64,000 nt of DNA from JBCDHN01 sp964351855 (GCA_964351855.1 CAYGQD010000005.1:1-64000), one strand, 5' to 3'; positions 44,488-53,861 are shown, counted from the stretch's first letter. Program-made: numbers and translations. Notes: generated from the sequence alone by a model not told the origin.

Positions 44488-47400
44488 CTATTTGGCGAAC
44501 ATCTCGTGCTCGGAATCGCCGCTGCTCAGAATGTAGGCGAGGAGGTCAAGGACTTCTTCCTTCTTGAGCATGTTCAAGAGCATCGGCGGCATGGGAGAGA
44601 CTTTAGAGACTTCAATGGTTTCCACTTGTTTGCGATCCACGTTCACGCGCTGATTGGGATCGGTCAGGTCCGTATTCAGAGTCACGCCATCGCCACTGAG
44701 ATTGACGACGACCCCGGAAAGGGTCTTTCCGTCTTTCATCTTTACGACGATGGGGGCGAATTGCTCGTTGATCTCTTTGCTCGGATTAATGATCTGGTCG
44801 AGCAGGTCATGTGGGCTGTAGCGCCCTCCGGAGCCAGTCAGGTCCGGACCGGTCATTCCTCCCGCGTTTCCGAAGCGATGGCAGGCATAGCAGGCCGAGG
44901 CGGAGAACATGCGGCGACCGTTCTCGAAGTCTCGTCCCTTCATTCCGGTATTGGCGGCGGCGCTGAGTTCTTCGAGCGTCCACATCGTCGGGGTGCGCCC
45001 GACAAAGAGCGCTCCCAGATTCTCGATCGCGCTTTTGCGTTCCGCCTTCTTCGCAATGAGTTCTGCATGACGCGTTTTCTCGTTCTCGGTGAAGGTGGCG
45101 AGGCTTTCTTCACGGATGAAGCCGATGAATTTCTCGAAGCTGGCTCCTCCACGGTAATTGGCCGCTTTGAGGAACCAATTGAGCTGTTGCTCCCGCAGTT
45201 CCGGTGTCCACCCAACGCGCAGATGGCGCAGACTACGGGCATATTCCATCTGAGGCTCCTGGCTTTCCGCCGCCAGGATCAAGGCCATCCCCTTGGCGGC
45301 CGTGTTCGGGGCCTGAAGGTGGACCAAGGTCTCGCAAAGTAGCCAGTTAAGTTCAAACGTCTTTGCGGGAAACACCGGGTCCAACTTGCTGATCAGGCGC
45401 TGGATCGTGGCGGCATCGGGATCGCCAAAGCGATTGAGAACGACCTGAATCGTCCGGACATAGTCAAGCTGATCGCGAGGGCTGAGGTCTTTCCACTGGA
45501 GACTGAGCAGGCTGGAGAAGAGATGGTCACGCATGGCTTCGTCCACGACGTGATCTTCGGAACGGTGACTCGGGCAGGTGCCGGAAACGCGGGCCAAGGC
45601 GAGAAGAGCGGGAATCTGGCGGCTTGGCTTGGGCTCCGACAGAGCGAACCCATACCAGAGGTTCACCGGCTGGTGTTCCAAAGCGACGCGTGCGGCCCAG
45701 GCGATGAAACGATCCTGATGATCAAGGTGTTCGAACGCCATCGAAATCGCTTTTGGATCTTGTTTGCCGTGGAAGGCTTCCAGTTGGTGGCGCAACTGGC
45801 GGAGAGGACTCACCTTGGGCGTCAAGTCGACAGGTGCGGTGCTTTCTTTTCCCTGATAGGTGACGCGGTAGAGTCCGGATTGAACGCGGCGACCACCAAT
45901 CGCGAAATACATCGCTCCGTCCTTTGGATGAATGATGGCATCGGTAACCGGGAGCGGGGCTCCGGTGATGAATTCTTCCTTCGTCCCGGTATAGCTGGCC
46001 CCGTCTTCCTGGAGATGAACGGCGTACACTTTCCCCCAGCTCCAGTCCAAAACGTAGTAGGCATTTTGATATTTTGCGGGGAACTTCGCTCCATATCCAA
46101 AACGCGTTCCGGTAGGAGAGCCGGGGCCAATATTCAGCGTGGCAGGGAGATTATCCGCATAGAACTCCGGATACTTTCCTGCGCCGTTGCGCCATCCGAA
46201 TTCCGCGCCACTGACGACGTGGTTCACCCGCGTCGGACGATACCAGGGAGTGTTGAAATCGTATTCCATATCCGCGTCGTAAGTAAACAGCTCACCATCC
46301 TTATTCACGGACGCCCCATAGATATTGCGAAAGCCCGAAGCATGGATTTCGAATTCTTTCCCATCCGGGGAAACGCGGTAAATGATGCCACCGGGAGCGA
46401 GAACGTGGCGATTGTGACCGCGTCCATCGAGCATGCGTGGCAGCAAATGATCGTCTCCCCAAATTTTTGGGACCGGGGAGGAATCGAGGGTCTCCGTCAG
46501 GATCGCATTGTTTCCCGTCACGAGATAGAGAGCTTTTCCATCCGGAGTGGGCAACACCGCGTGAACACCGTGATCGCTCTTCGCATCAAAGGCGCGCAAC
46601 TGCTCGACCTTGTCCAGTTCATCGTCGCCGTCACTGTCGGAGATGCGATACAGCCCACTGTGCATTTTCTGCTCGTAGTCATTCACGCCGGCGTAAAGAG
46701 CACCAAACGCGAAGATCATCCCATTGATGGCCCGGATATTGACAGGCACTTTTTCAACGTCGCTTTCCTTGAGAACTTGGCCCGGCTTCGGGGGAGTGAA
46801 ACGATAGAGGTCTCCATATTGATCGCTCGCATAGATTCGCCCTTGATCATCATTACAGAGCGCGACCCATGAACCTTGCTCCACCCCAGGGACGGAGTAG
46901 AGCAGCTCCACCTGAAAGCCATCCGGGACCTTGATGCGATCCACCGGAGTCGCTTTGTTTTCACCGACGCGAGGACCAACTTCCGTGGGACGTTTGGGAC
47001 GGGGTTTTGCCGCTACCGGAGGCTTTGGCTTGGGTTTCGGTTGAGGAGCGGCTTTGGGCTTGCCCATTTCTTGGGCGTCCGAAGGGACATTTGCTTTCGC
47101 AAAGGACGTCACGCCACCGTCAGGAAGCCGCTTCAATCGCACCTCTTTGATCTGGACGGTCATGGCGGGTCCCTTGTGGACTTGAAACGCGAGCAATCCA
47201 CTCATCGCGCGACTCTTCTCGTCGTAGTCCGCAAACTCGATGGTGAGCTTGCCATCAATGAAGTGCTGAATGTGGTTTCCCTTGGCGACGATGCGGTATT
47301 CGTGCCACTGGGAGATATCCACAGCCACGGGATCGCGCTCCGCCACGATCCACTTTACGCCTTCAGGATCCGCCGTGACGCTCTGACCGTTTTTGACAAC

Positions 47401-47799
47401 GATCCCCCTGCCCCGCTCATGGTAGATCATCGCGTTGTAGGGCGCATTGGAGTGGATATCGCATTGATAACCACCGATGACCCATTTCCCGACATCGGGA
47501 AGTTCCGCGCTGCGGTATTGAATGCCGGAATTGTTATTGCCGGTGACGCGAATTTGGGCGCGGAATTCGAAGTTTTTCACCTCTCCGCCCCGCCAGATCA
47601 GGAACTGATTGTAGCTGAGATGTTCGGGCCCCTTCGTCTTTCCGGTGATCACTCCATTCTCGACGCTCCAGAGTTCGGGATTGCCATCCCAACCGGTAAG
47701 GTCGTTCCCATTAAAGAGCGATTCAAATTCCTGAGCACCAACGGGAGCCATGCTCAGACCTAGCCATACGAAGACGAAAAAACGGAGATTTTGGGGCAT
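44488..47799 (-). CDS. DUF1080 (3-keto-disaccharide hydrolase-like) - propeller - HEAT - cytochrome c fusion
   Basis: 1103 residues from the ATG at 47797-47799, which gives a signal peptide (FFVFVWLGLSMAPVGAQ); the frame is open 78 codons further up, through a repeat, and that part is rejected. Residues 20-225 are a DUF1080 domain (LFNGNDLTGWDGN, NSGIQYRSAELPD). A Pro/Lys linker (about 235-270) leads to a sorbosone dehydrogenase-like propeller (about 275-640, HGVHAVLPTPDGKALYLVTGN). A helical HEAT-like region follows, then a cytochrome c domain with C970-Y-A-C973-H974 (GRRMFSASACYACH) and a C-terminal beta tail. DUF1080 members act on 3-keto-glycosides; the cytochrome suggests linked oxidation. 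Exported, function inferred. Confidence 0.9.
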   Translation of the reverse strand: MPQNLRFFVFVWLGLSMAPVGAQEFESLFNGNDLTGWDGNPELWSVENGVITGKTKGPEHLSYNQFLIWRGGEVKNFEFRAQIRVTGNNNSGIQYRSAELPDVGKWVIGGYQCDIHSNAPYNAMIYHERGRGIVVKNGQSVTADPEGVKWIVAERDPVAVDISQWHEYRIVAKGNHIQHFIDGKLTIEFADYDEKSRAMSGLLAFQVHKGPAMTVQIKEVRLKRLPDGGVTSFAKANVPSDAQEMGKPKAAPQPKPKPKPPVAAKPRPKRPTEVGPRVGENKATPVDRIKVPDGFQVELLYSVPGVEQGSWVALCNDDQGRIYASDQYGDLYRFTPPKPGQVLKESDVEKVPVNIRAINGMIFAFGALYAGVNDYEQKMHSGLYRISDSDGDDELDKVEQLRAFDAKSDHGVHAVLPTPDGKALYLVTGNNAILTETLDSSPVPKIWGDDHLLPRMLDGRGHNRHVLAPGGIIYRVSPDGKEFEIHASGFRNIYGASVNKDGELFTYDADMEYDFNTPWYRPTRVNHVVSGAEFGWRNGAGKYPEFYADNLPATLNIGPGSPTGTRFGYGAKFPAKYQNAYYVLDWSWGKVYAVHLQEDGASYTGTKEEFITGAPLPVTDAIIHPKDGAMYFAIGGRRVQSGLYRVTYQGKESTAPVDLTPKVSPLRQLRHQLEAFHGKQDPKAISMAFEHLDHQDRFIAWAARVALEHQPVNLWYGFALSEPKPSRQIPALLALARVSGTCPSHRSEDHVVDEAMRDHLFSSLLSLQWKDLSPRDQLDYVRTIQVVLNRFGDPDAATIQRLISKLDPVFPAKTFELNWLLCETLVHLQAPNTAAKGMALILAAESQEPQMEYARSLRHLRVGWTPELREQQLNWFLKAANYRGGASFEKFIGFIREESLATFTENEKTRHAELIAKKAERKSAIENLGALFVGRTPTMWTLEELSAAANTGMKGRDFENGRRMFSASACYACHRFGNAGGMTGPDLTGSGGRYSPHDLLDQIINPSKEINEQFAPIVVKMKDGKTLSGVVVNLSGDGVTLNTDLTDPNQRVNVDRKQVETIEVSKVSPMPPMLLNMLKKEEVLDLLAYILSSGDSEHEMFAK

Positions 47800-47873
47800 A
47801 ACAATCTGCAATACGACGCCCTCAGGAGTTGTGAAACGAATTCTTGAGAAAAATGATGTGATCCGGGAAAAGG

Positions 47874-47984
47874 GAACATGGAAGAACAGGATATTCAGGA
47901 TGGCGGAAACCTGTTGAAACACTCGCGTCATCGCGCCCTTGAAAAAAATCCTGCCCTTCCTGCTTATCCATGTAGGCACCCGGA
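47874..47984. repeat. Second copy of the intergenic repeat (units A core plus B half)
   Basis: GAACATGGAAGAACAGGATATTCAGGAT-type core at 47874-47901, spacer, then CCTTGAAAAAAATCCTGCCCTTCCTGC TTATCCATGTAGGCACCCGGA ending at 47984. Both halves match the copies downstream of the gene (44012-44039 and 44363-44419), so the DUF1080 gene is flanked on both sides. Here the two halves are closer and could form one stem-loop of about 110 nt. Confidence 0.6.
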
Positions 47985-47988
47985 CACG

Positions 47989-48024
47989 AAAAAGGTCGCG
48001 AAACCTGCTCCGGCTCCGCGACCT
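47989..48024 (-). terminator. Rho-independent terminator of the TraB-like gene
   Basis: An 8-bp stem (47993-48000 with 48017-48024, AGGTCGCG type) closes a 16-nt loop that has its own small stem, and on the minus strand runs into five T residues (47989-47993). It lies 36 bp beyond the stop of the minus-strand gene. A perfect 14-bp palindrome, CAACGAATTCGTTG (48031-48044), sits between the stop and the terminator. Confidence 0.75.
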
Positions 48025-48059
48025 CTGACACAACGAATTCGTTGCCCTGTTTTTGGGTG

Positions 48060-49040
48060 TTATTCCGGAGGCACCAGCCCGCGGAGAAATCCCATGACGC
48101 TTTCAACGACGTAGTCGTCTTTCAGCAAATTTTCGACCAGATCCAAACCGCTGACTGCGGCCGAGCCATCGCCGATGTTCCAAGCCTGCATCCACTCCGT
48201 CTTTCCTTGGGTGTATCCAGCGGCTTCGAGACGCTTCTTGAAGTCAGGCATGTGGCCAGCTCCGTAAAAGACGGCGATGTTCCGCTGCCCGTTGGAGACT
48301 TGCTCTTCGATCGCGTCCATCACGATCTTGTTCCGCTCGCTAATGATGACGGTGCCATCTTCTCCTTCGATCATGTCGATGAAGGTTTCGCTTTGCGCCA
48401 GCATCGGAGCCAGATTCCGCTTCAGCTTGTCCGGATTGAATTCGGTGATGGCTTGTCCCAGTTGGACCATCATTTCTTCATTCCCCATGGCCTCAATCTG
48501 ATCCTTCATCGCCGGATCGCTTTCCAACGCCATGGCCCGCTTAAAGAGGGTGCTCATGTTCTGATTCCGGGTTTTCATGAGGTGATCCCATTGATCCCAA
48601 GTCGCATCCGCATGGACGAAGTTCGGCTTATCGTAGTCGATCCCTTCCAGTTGGTAGCGCAGGCCCAAGATGTTTTGGGTGAGGCGCTGTATGAGATGGG
48701 TGAGGCCCAAGTCTTCCCGATTGTTCTCTCCGCGATTTTCCATGGGACCGCCGACCAATTCGTAGAGAACGACGTCGTAGTTAGCCAGGCGCTGGTTAAT
48801 GCGATCAAAGTAATCCTGATCGCCAATGTGAACGGCCCCGACCAGGTCCACTACGGCACCGTCAGGATGCTCGAAGGTTACGACCGCCGTCTGGAGTTCG
48901 GAATTCCCATCGGGACGTTCGAAATACCGGATGGAGTCCAGCACTTCGCCTTCGGCATTTTGAGCGAAACTGAGGCCGGAGGTGGCGAAAAGGGTGATGG
49001 CACCTAACAGCGCCCCGGTTCGGGTCTTACAGTCTTTCAT
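48060..49040 (-). CDS. TraB/TIKI-like protein, exported
   Basis: 326 residues from the ATG at 49038-49040, giving a signal peptide (GALLGAITLFATSGLSFAQ); an ATG 20 codons upstream puts extra charged residues before it. TraB/PrgY/TIKI family blocks are visible: VGAVHIGDQDYF (H71), VVLYELVGGP (E94 region), an ISERNKIV stretch and YGAGHMPDFKKRLE near the C-terminus. The paired GxxH-like motifs and acidic residues form the metal site in TIKI proteases and related GumN-type proteins. A metal-dependent hydrolase or peptidase outside the cytoplasm is possible, but bacterial members are uncharacterised. Single gene with its own terminator. Confidence 0.78.
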   Translation of the reverse strand: MKDCKTRTGALLGAITLFATSGLSFAQNAEGEVLDSIRYFERPDGNSELQTAVVTFEHPDGAVVDLVGAVHIGDQDYFDRINQRLANYDVVLYELVGGPMENRGENNREDLGLTHLIQRLTQNILGLRYQLEGIDYDKPNFVHADATWDQWDHLMKTRNQNMSTLFKRAMALESDPAMKDQIEAMGNEEMMVQLGQAITEFNPDKLKRNLAPMLAQSETFIDMIEGEDGTVIISERNKIVMDAIEEQVSNGQRNIAVFYGAGHMPDFKKRLEAAGYTQGKTEWMQAWNIGDGSAAVSGLDLVENLLKDDYVVESVMGFLRGLVPPE

Positions 49041-49159
49041 CGATTGTTGTCTTGGAGTTGCTATTCGGGACAGTTCAGAGTCCGCGTTCTGCAAGTTCAT
49101 CGCCGGTCAGACGTTCGATTGTCTAATCCGGGCGAAAATTCTTCCTCCGAGAAGACGAA

Positions 49160-50720
49160 TCAATGGAGAAAGTGCCGATGCCGACTAAAGACCATCGCCA
49201 TTTCGCGTTCGTTGGCCGCTTTGATCACTTCTTTGTCGCGAACGGAACCGCCCGGCTGAATCGCCGCTGTTGCGCCCGCTTCCGCTGCGGAAATCAAGCC
49301 ATCGGCGAAGGGAAACATCGCATCGCTGGCCACGACACTGCCATCGAGGTCCAATCCAGCTTCCTGCGCTTTCCAAACCGCAATCCGAACGGAATCGACT
49401 CGCGACATCTGTCCGGCTCCAATTCCCAAGGTTCGATCACTGGTTCCAAAGACGATCGCATTCGACTTCACGTGTTTAACCACGCGCCAGGTGAACCGCA
49501 TCGCCTCAATTTCATCGCTGGTGGGAGGACGCTCCGTGACAACGTTCTCTTCCATGTCCTCGGTCCCCAAAGCGACGGGATCGCTGTCCATTACCATGAG
49601 ACCACCGATGGTCGAACGGATAATGGGCTCTGAGAATACGTTTTTCACTTCATCCGCCATGCGAATGAGTCGCAGATTCTTCTTCTTCTGGAGTAGCGCT
49701 CGCGCTTCCGCTTCGAATTCCGGCGCAATGATGACATCCGTAAAGATTTCGCTGATGACCCGGGCCAAACTCTCGGGCATCGGCNNNNNNNNNNGAGCCA
49801 ACGAGAGTCTGACTGTGGATGAGGTTGAAGGGCTCTACGTGGTGGAAGGTGGTGGCAACGTCCTCGGTCTGCTCACCGACGTTGACGGGAATGTCAGTCA
49901 GTTTCGCATCCGGTTTAACTTTCAGGATGGCGACGGTGGGTCGCCGAAACTCACAAATCAGTTCTGCGGCGGAAGCGATGTCGAGGACGTTCGTGTAGCT
50001 CAGCCCTTTGCCATGGAGCTGCTCAAAGTAGTCGCCAAAATTCCCGTAGAGCCAGGCTTCCTGGTGAGGATTATCCCCATATCGAAGCTTCTGTTCGAGG
50101 GGAATGCTGACGCTGAAGGAACTCCGCGTCTCCTGGTTCTTGTTCAGATATCTGGCGATGACATCGTCATAGGCCGCCGTCTTCTGGAACACTTTGATCG
50201 CCAGGTATTCGCGCGTTTTCAGATGGGTGGCCCCCTCATTGGCCAGCATATCGCGAATCACCCGATCATAGTCTTCTGGATCCGAAACCACGGTCACGCT
50301 TTGGTAATTCTTGGCCGCGGAACGCAGCATCGAAGGACCACCGATGTCGATCTGCTCGATCGCTTCCTTCAGTTCGATGTCCGGCTTGGCAATGGTTTCC
50401 TCAAAGGGATACAGGTTCACCACCACCAAGTCGATCGGCTGAATCTGGTTCTCCTCCGCCTCCCGATTGTGCTTTTCCGAGTCCCTTAGGTAAAGCAGCC
50501 CACCGTGGACCTTGGGATGCAAGGTTTTCACCCGTCCTTCAAACAACTCCGGAAATCCCGTGTAGTCAGAAACATCGGTGACCGGAATTTCCAGATCTCG
50601 AATGAACTTCGCCGTTCCACCGGTGGAAAGAATCTCGACATCTTGCTCATGCAAGGCTTGAGCGAGGGCGTCCAGACCAGTTTTGTCCGACACGGAGATG
50701 AGGGCGCGTTGTATGCTCAT
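49160..50720 (-). CDS. purH: Bifunctional AICAR formyltransferase/IMP cyclohydrolase PurH, broken by an assembly gap
   Basis: Catalyses the last two steps of purine synthesis (AICAR to FAICAR to IMP). The N-terminal IMP cyclohydrolase part starts at the ATG 50718-50720 (MSIQRALISVSDKTG) and includes EGRVKTLHPKVHGG and DIGGPSMLRSAAKN. The formyltransferase part runs from about 50070 (RYGDNPHQEAW). After VAILK the expected HTNPCG-type motif is absent: bases 49795 to about 49920 give an unrelated sequence of the right length. The 10 N at 49785-49794 then shift the frame, and the remainder (EIFTDVIIAPEF, KKKNLRL, DAMFPFADG, IQPGGSVRDKEVI) reaches a normal end. With a nine-base gap the protein would be 519 residues, as usual. 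An assembly defect is more likely than a true pseudogene. Confidence 0.9.
49785..49794. other. Assembly gap (10 N)
   Basis: A run of ten N inside purH. Its length is probably nominal, because it puts the two halves of the gene out of frame. Confidence 0.99.
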
Positions 50721-50801
50721 ATCAGGGAAGTTCCGCAGCAACGTTAGGGTTCCGCAGAAAGCGAGCCTTGCGCGGGAAGCTCACGGGTTCAAGCGTAAAT
50801 C

Positions 50802-51215
50802 TCAACCTCCCAACGGGGGAACGGAGGTCAGTCGTAGGAACTGGTCTTTCCCGATTTTCAAGAAAAAGTGGTTCGGATTCAGCTCCCGAGGACTCCCTTT
50901 GGGAAGCGTTTCCCGGTAGACGAGCCAGCGCTTGGAATCGTCCCACTGGCCTTCTTGCATGAGCCAGGCTCGCTTCCCCGTCAGGCCTTCGGAAAGACGA
51001 AACAAGGGTTTCCCTCCCAATCTTACCACCTCGGCACCTGGAGGAAACGTCTCCTCTTTTTCAAAGAGCCCGTCATCGCCCAGGGCGGTGGGAAGGGTGA
51101 CGATTTCCAGGCTCTCCCGCCGCTGCTGATCAATCACCGTAAATCCGGCAACCACGCCAAAGAGGCCGGTGAACAAAAGAAGAAACTGGAGGGCTTTTTC
51201 GGGCACGGCAACCAT
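50802..51215 (-). CDS. Hypothetical protein with one N-terminal membrane segment
   Basis: 137 residues from the ATG at 51213-51215; the frame is open 42 codons further upstream but that part reads like non-coding sequence. Residues 8-27 (LQFLLLFTGLFGVVAGFTV) form a signal anchor, leaving a ~110-residue periplasmic part with the look of a small beta domain (AEVVRLGGKPLFRL). No family recognised. It is upstream of purH on the same strand by 81 bp and divergent from the POT transporter gene by 109 bp. Confidence 0.6.
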   Translation of the reverse strand: MVAVPEKALQFLLLFTGLFGVVAGFTVIDQQRRESLEIVTLPTALGDDGLFEKEETFPPGAEVVRLGGKPLFRLSEGLTGKRAWLMQEGQWDDSKRWLVYRETLPKGSPRELNPNHFFLKIGKDQFLRLTSVPPLGG

Positions 51216-51324
51216 CCTGACCGAGCTACTACGGATTTGCAAGCCATCGCAACCACTCGGCCGACAGCGATCCCCCCAAAAATCTCGGGCTTGCTCATTC
51301 CTCACGGAAACGCTACCACGAGCC

Positions 51325-53247
51325 ATGTCGAAGTATCGCACTGCTCCCGAATCCCGATCTGATTTCCCCCCGGGAATCGCCTACATCGTCGGGAATGAAG
51401 CAGCGGAACGCTTCAGCTACTACGGCATGCGCAACATCCTGGTGGTGTTCATGGTGGGATATCTTCATCTGATGGGAGACCTGCCGGGCGAACCGATGAC
51501 CGGGCCGGAAGCGAACGCGAAGTTCCACAATTTTGCCGGTCTGGTTTACCTCACCCCGATTTTCGGGGCGCTGCTTGCCGATGTATTTTTCGGCAAATAC
51601 CTCACCATCGTCTGGCTTTCGATCGTCTATTGCCTGGGGCATCTGGCCCTGGCTTTCATGGGACAATTTGGCGAAGTGGAGATGCTGTTGATGACCGGAC
51701 TCTGGCTCATTACGGTGGGTGCCGGCGGGATCAAACCCTGCGTTTCGGCCCACGTGGGCGATCAGTTCGGGCGGTCCAACAGCCATCTCCTGACCAAGGT
51801 CTTTAACTACTTCTATTGGTCGATCAACTTGGGTGCCTTCCTCTCGTCGATGCTGACGCCTTGGTTGCTCAAATGGCACGGTCCTCACTGGGCCTTTGGC
51901 GTTCCGGGGATTCTCATGGCCCTGGCGACCCTGGTTTTCTGGATGGGACGCTGGAAGTTTGTCCACATTCCCCCGCGCAGCATGGCGGCGGTGAAGGAAA
52001 TGTTCAGTGGGGAGGGGCTCGCCGCAATTGGCAAACTCGCGATCATCTATCTCTTCGTGACCATGTTCTGGATGCTGTTTGATCAGCACAGTTCCTCCTG
52101 GGTGCTCCAGGCTCAGGACCTCAATCTCAAGTTCGGAATCACTTGGCTCCCGTCCCAGGTCCAGGCCATCAACCCGATCCTGGTCCTCACCTTCATTCCG
52201 CTCTTTACGATGGTGGTTTATCCCCGGCTCAACCGGGTTTTCGAGCTCACGCCCCTGCGAAAGATCGGGATTGGCCTCTTTCTCACCGCGCTCTCTTTTG
52301 TCGTGATCGCCCTGGTCCAGGAAGCGGTCGATGCGGGGGCGCGCCCCTCGGTCGGCTGGCAATTGCTGGCCTTCGTGCTCCTGACCGCCGGTGAAGTCAT
52401 GGTTTCGATCGTCGCCTTGGAATTCAGCTACACCCAGGCTCCCCGAGCCATGAAATCCGTCATCATGGGGATCTTCTTTCTCTCCGTCTCGCTGGGGAAT
52501 TTCATCACCGAGGGCGTCAACCATGCCATTCAAATCGCGACTCCGGTCGAAGCCGCTGACAACTTCATCAAAGGTCGCGATGCCGCCCGTGGCGAAGTGG
52601 ATGACGATGGGAACATCGTGACGCTCCGAGGAAAAGACCATCAATTCGGCACGATCGACGACATCGTGGTGCGCTACAATGGTGAGCAACGGGACGATAT
52701 CCGCTTTGCCAGCCGCGAAGCCCTCGAAGAGGCCGCCCAGCGAATCGAAGCCGCCATTCCCGAAAACGACTGGCTTTGCCTGCCACAGGAAGAGGGCCAG
52801 GCTCTGATCGAGGGGCTCATCGATCCCTGGGGCGAGCCGCTCGTTTACACGCTGGTCACTCGCGCTCAGTGCCGGATCGTCTCAGCCGGACCAGATCGGA
52901 TCCACAAAACGAAATGGGATCAGGGGATTCGGCTGGAAGTCTCCTTGCCGGAAATCGAGAGCGAGGGCGGCGTTCTCGCGAAGATGGCGAGGGTATTTCG
53001 CCCCGAAGTTGCCTGGATTGATCGACGCAAGCAAGAACTCGGACTCGCCAGCGTCGAGACCACTGCCCCCGGCCAGGCTCCCCGGGCCTCCGTCAACCGG
53101 ACGTTCTTTGCCGGCGGTCTCACTCTGCTGGAAGGCGCTCCCTATTTTTGGTTCTTCGCCATTTTTATGCTGATTACGGCCCTGGCCTACCTTCCGGTCC
53201 TTCGCCTCTACAAGCCAAAAGACTATCTCCACGAAGAGGGCGATTAA
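51325..53247 (+). CDS. POT/PTR-family proton-coupled peptide transporter with large loop insert
   Basis: 640 residues from ATG 51325. The proton-coupling motif E25-A-A-E28-R29-F-S-Y-Y-G of the POT family is intact, and GAGGIKPCVSAHVGDQF with the FNYFYWSINLGAF helix are the other signatures, so di- or tripeptide uptake with protons is the expected activity. Typical members have about 450-500 residues. The extra length is a hydrophilic insert (about 413-590) before the last helix (about 600-625), on the outside if topology is normal. Within it D500-P-W-G503-EPLVY and RIVSAGPDRIHKTKWDQGI resemble the C-terminal calcium-binding part of type II secretion pseudopilin GspG. The 3' end overlaps gmk by 4 bp, convergent. 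Confidence 0.88.
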   Translation: MSKYRTAPESRSDFPPGIAYIVGNEAAERFSYYGMRNILVVFMVGYLHLMGDLPGEPMTGPEANAKFHNFAGLVYLTPIFGALLADVFFGKYLTIVWLSIVYCLGHLALAFMGQFGEVEMLLMTGLWLITVGAGGIKPCVSAHVGDQFGRSNSHLLTKVFNYFYWSINLGAFLSSMLTPWLLKWHGPHWAFGVPGILMALATLVFWMGRWKFVHIPPRSMAAVKEMFSGEGLAAIGKLAIIYLFVTMFWMLFDQHSSSWVLQAQDLNLKFGITWLPSQVQAINPILVLTFIPLFTMVVYPRLNRVFELTPLRKIGIGLFLTALSFVVIALVQEAVDAGARPSVGWQLLAFVLLTAGEVMVSIVALEFSYTQAPRAMKSVIMGIFFLSVSLGNFITEGVNHAIQIATPVEAADNFIKGRDAARGEVDDDGNIVTLRGKDHQFGTIDDIVVRYNGEQRDDIRFASREALEEAAQRIEAAIPENDWLCLPQEEGQALIEGLIDPWGEPLVYTLVTRAQCRIVSAGPDRIHKTKWDQGIRLEVSLPEIESEGGVLAKMARVFRPEVAWIDRRKQELGLASVETTAPGQAPRASVNRTFFAGGLTLLEGAPYFWFFAIFMLITALAYLPVLRLYKPKDYLHEEGD

Positions 53248-53861
53248 TCCTGATTGAGACGCGCGGAGCGATGGCGCTCGGCTTGGAGAATTGCGCCAAA
53301 CTCCGCAAAATCGACTTCCTTCTCCCCGCTGATGATCGTGTAACGGTATTCCGGCCAGTGCCGCATCTCTTCACCTGCATTCACCATCCGCACCGCCAAT
53401 TCTTCATCCGCCATTGGCCCACGATTACGGACCCGCTCCATCAGCTCTTCAAGCGAGCGGGGAAGGATGAACACATCGACGAGGCAACGCCGAATGTAGT
53501 CATCCTCGATCTGGCGAAGCTGGGCCGCGCCTTGGATATCGAGATCCATCAGGACATCAATCCCCTGTTCCAAATTCTCGATCACCGTTTTCTTGAGCGT
53601 TCCGTAAAACCGACCGCTCCCGTGAACTTGAGCGTATTCCAGCAGCTCACCTTCCTCGATCTTCGCTGAAAACTCGTCTGAAGAGAGGAAATGGTAATCG
53701 ACCCCGTCGATTTCCCCTTCTCGGGGCGGTCTGGTGGTGCAGGAGACGGAGTAGTGACAATCCGGCGAGGTCTCTGCCATTCTCCGACAAAGGGTCGTTT
53801 TTCCAGAGCCGGAAGGGCCGGAAACCACACAAAGAATTCCGTGACGAGACGCTTGGGACAT
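53244..53861 (-). CDS. gmk: Guanylate kinase
   Basis: 205 residues from the ATG at 53859-53861; a longer frame would add 17 residues without similarity. Converts GMP to GDP with ATP. The P-loop is G15-P-S-G-S-G-K-T22, followed by the GMP-binding block SVSCTTRPPREGEIDGVDYHFLS (two blocks, about 44-66), the ALEN-like stretch YAQVHGSGRFYGT and LDIQGAAQLR, and a lid segment. Length and motif order are those of ordinary bacterial Gmk. It stands alone on the minus strand, without the usual rpoZ or YicC neighbours. Confidence 0.96.
   Translation of the reverse strand: MSQASRHGILCVVSGPSGSGKTTLCRRMAETSPDCHYSVSCTTRPPREGEIDGVDYHFLSSDEFSAKIEEGELLEYAQVHGSGRFYGTLKKTVIENLEQGIDVLMDLDIQGAAQLRQIEDDYIRRCLVDVFILPRSLEELMERVRNRGPMADEELAVRMVNAGEEMRHWPEYRYTIISGEKEVDFAEFGAILQAERHRSARLNQD

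Noticed and set aside
45523..46872. Plus-strand frame of about 450 codons opposite the DUF1080 gene
   Set aside because: Antisense shadow of a strongly conserved gene with many motifs; its own translation shows no family pattern.
47800..48033. N-terminal extension of the DUF1080 protein upstream of 47799
   Set aside because: It lies in the repeat and reads as basic, non-conserved sequence before a perfect signal peptide.
48031..48044. Perfect palindrome CAACGAATTCGTTG
   Set aside because: Single copy, only 14 bp, next to a terminator; could be chance or part of the 3' end, so not listed as an operator.
51313..52689. Minus-strand frame of about 460 codons opposite the POT transporter gene
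   Set aside because: Charged, His/Arg/Glu-rich translation typical of antisense to hydrophobic helices; the transporter is clearly the real gene.
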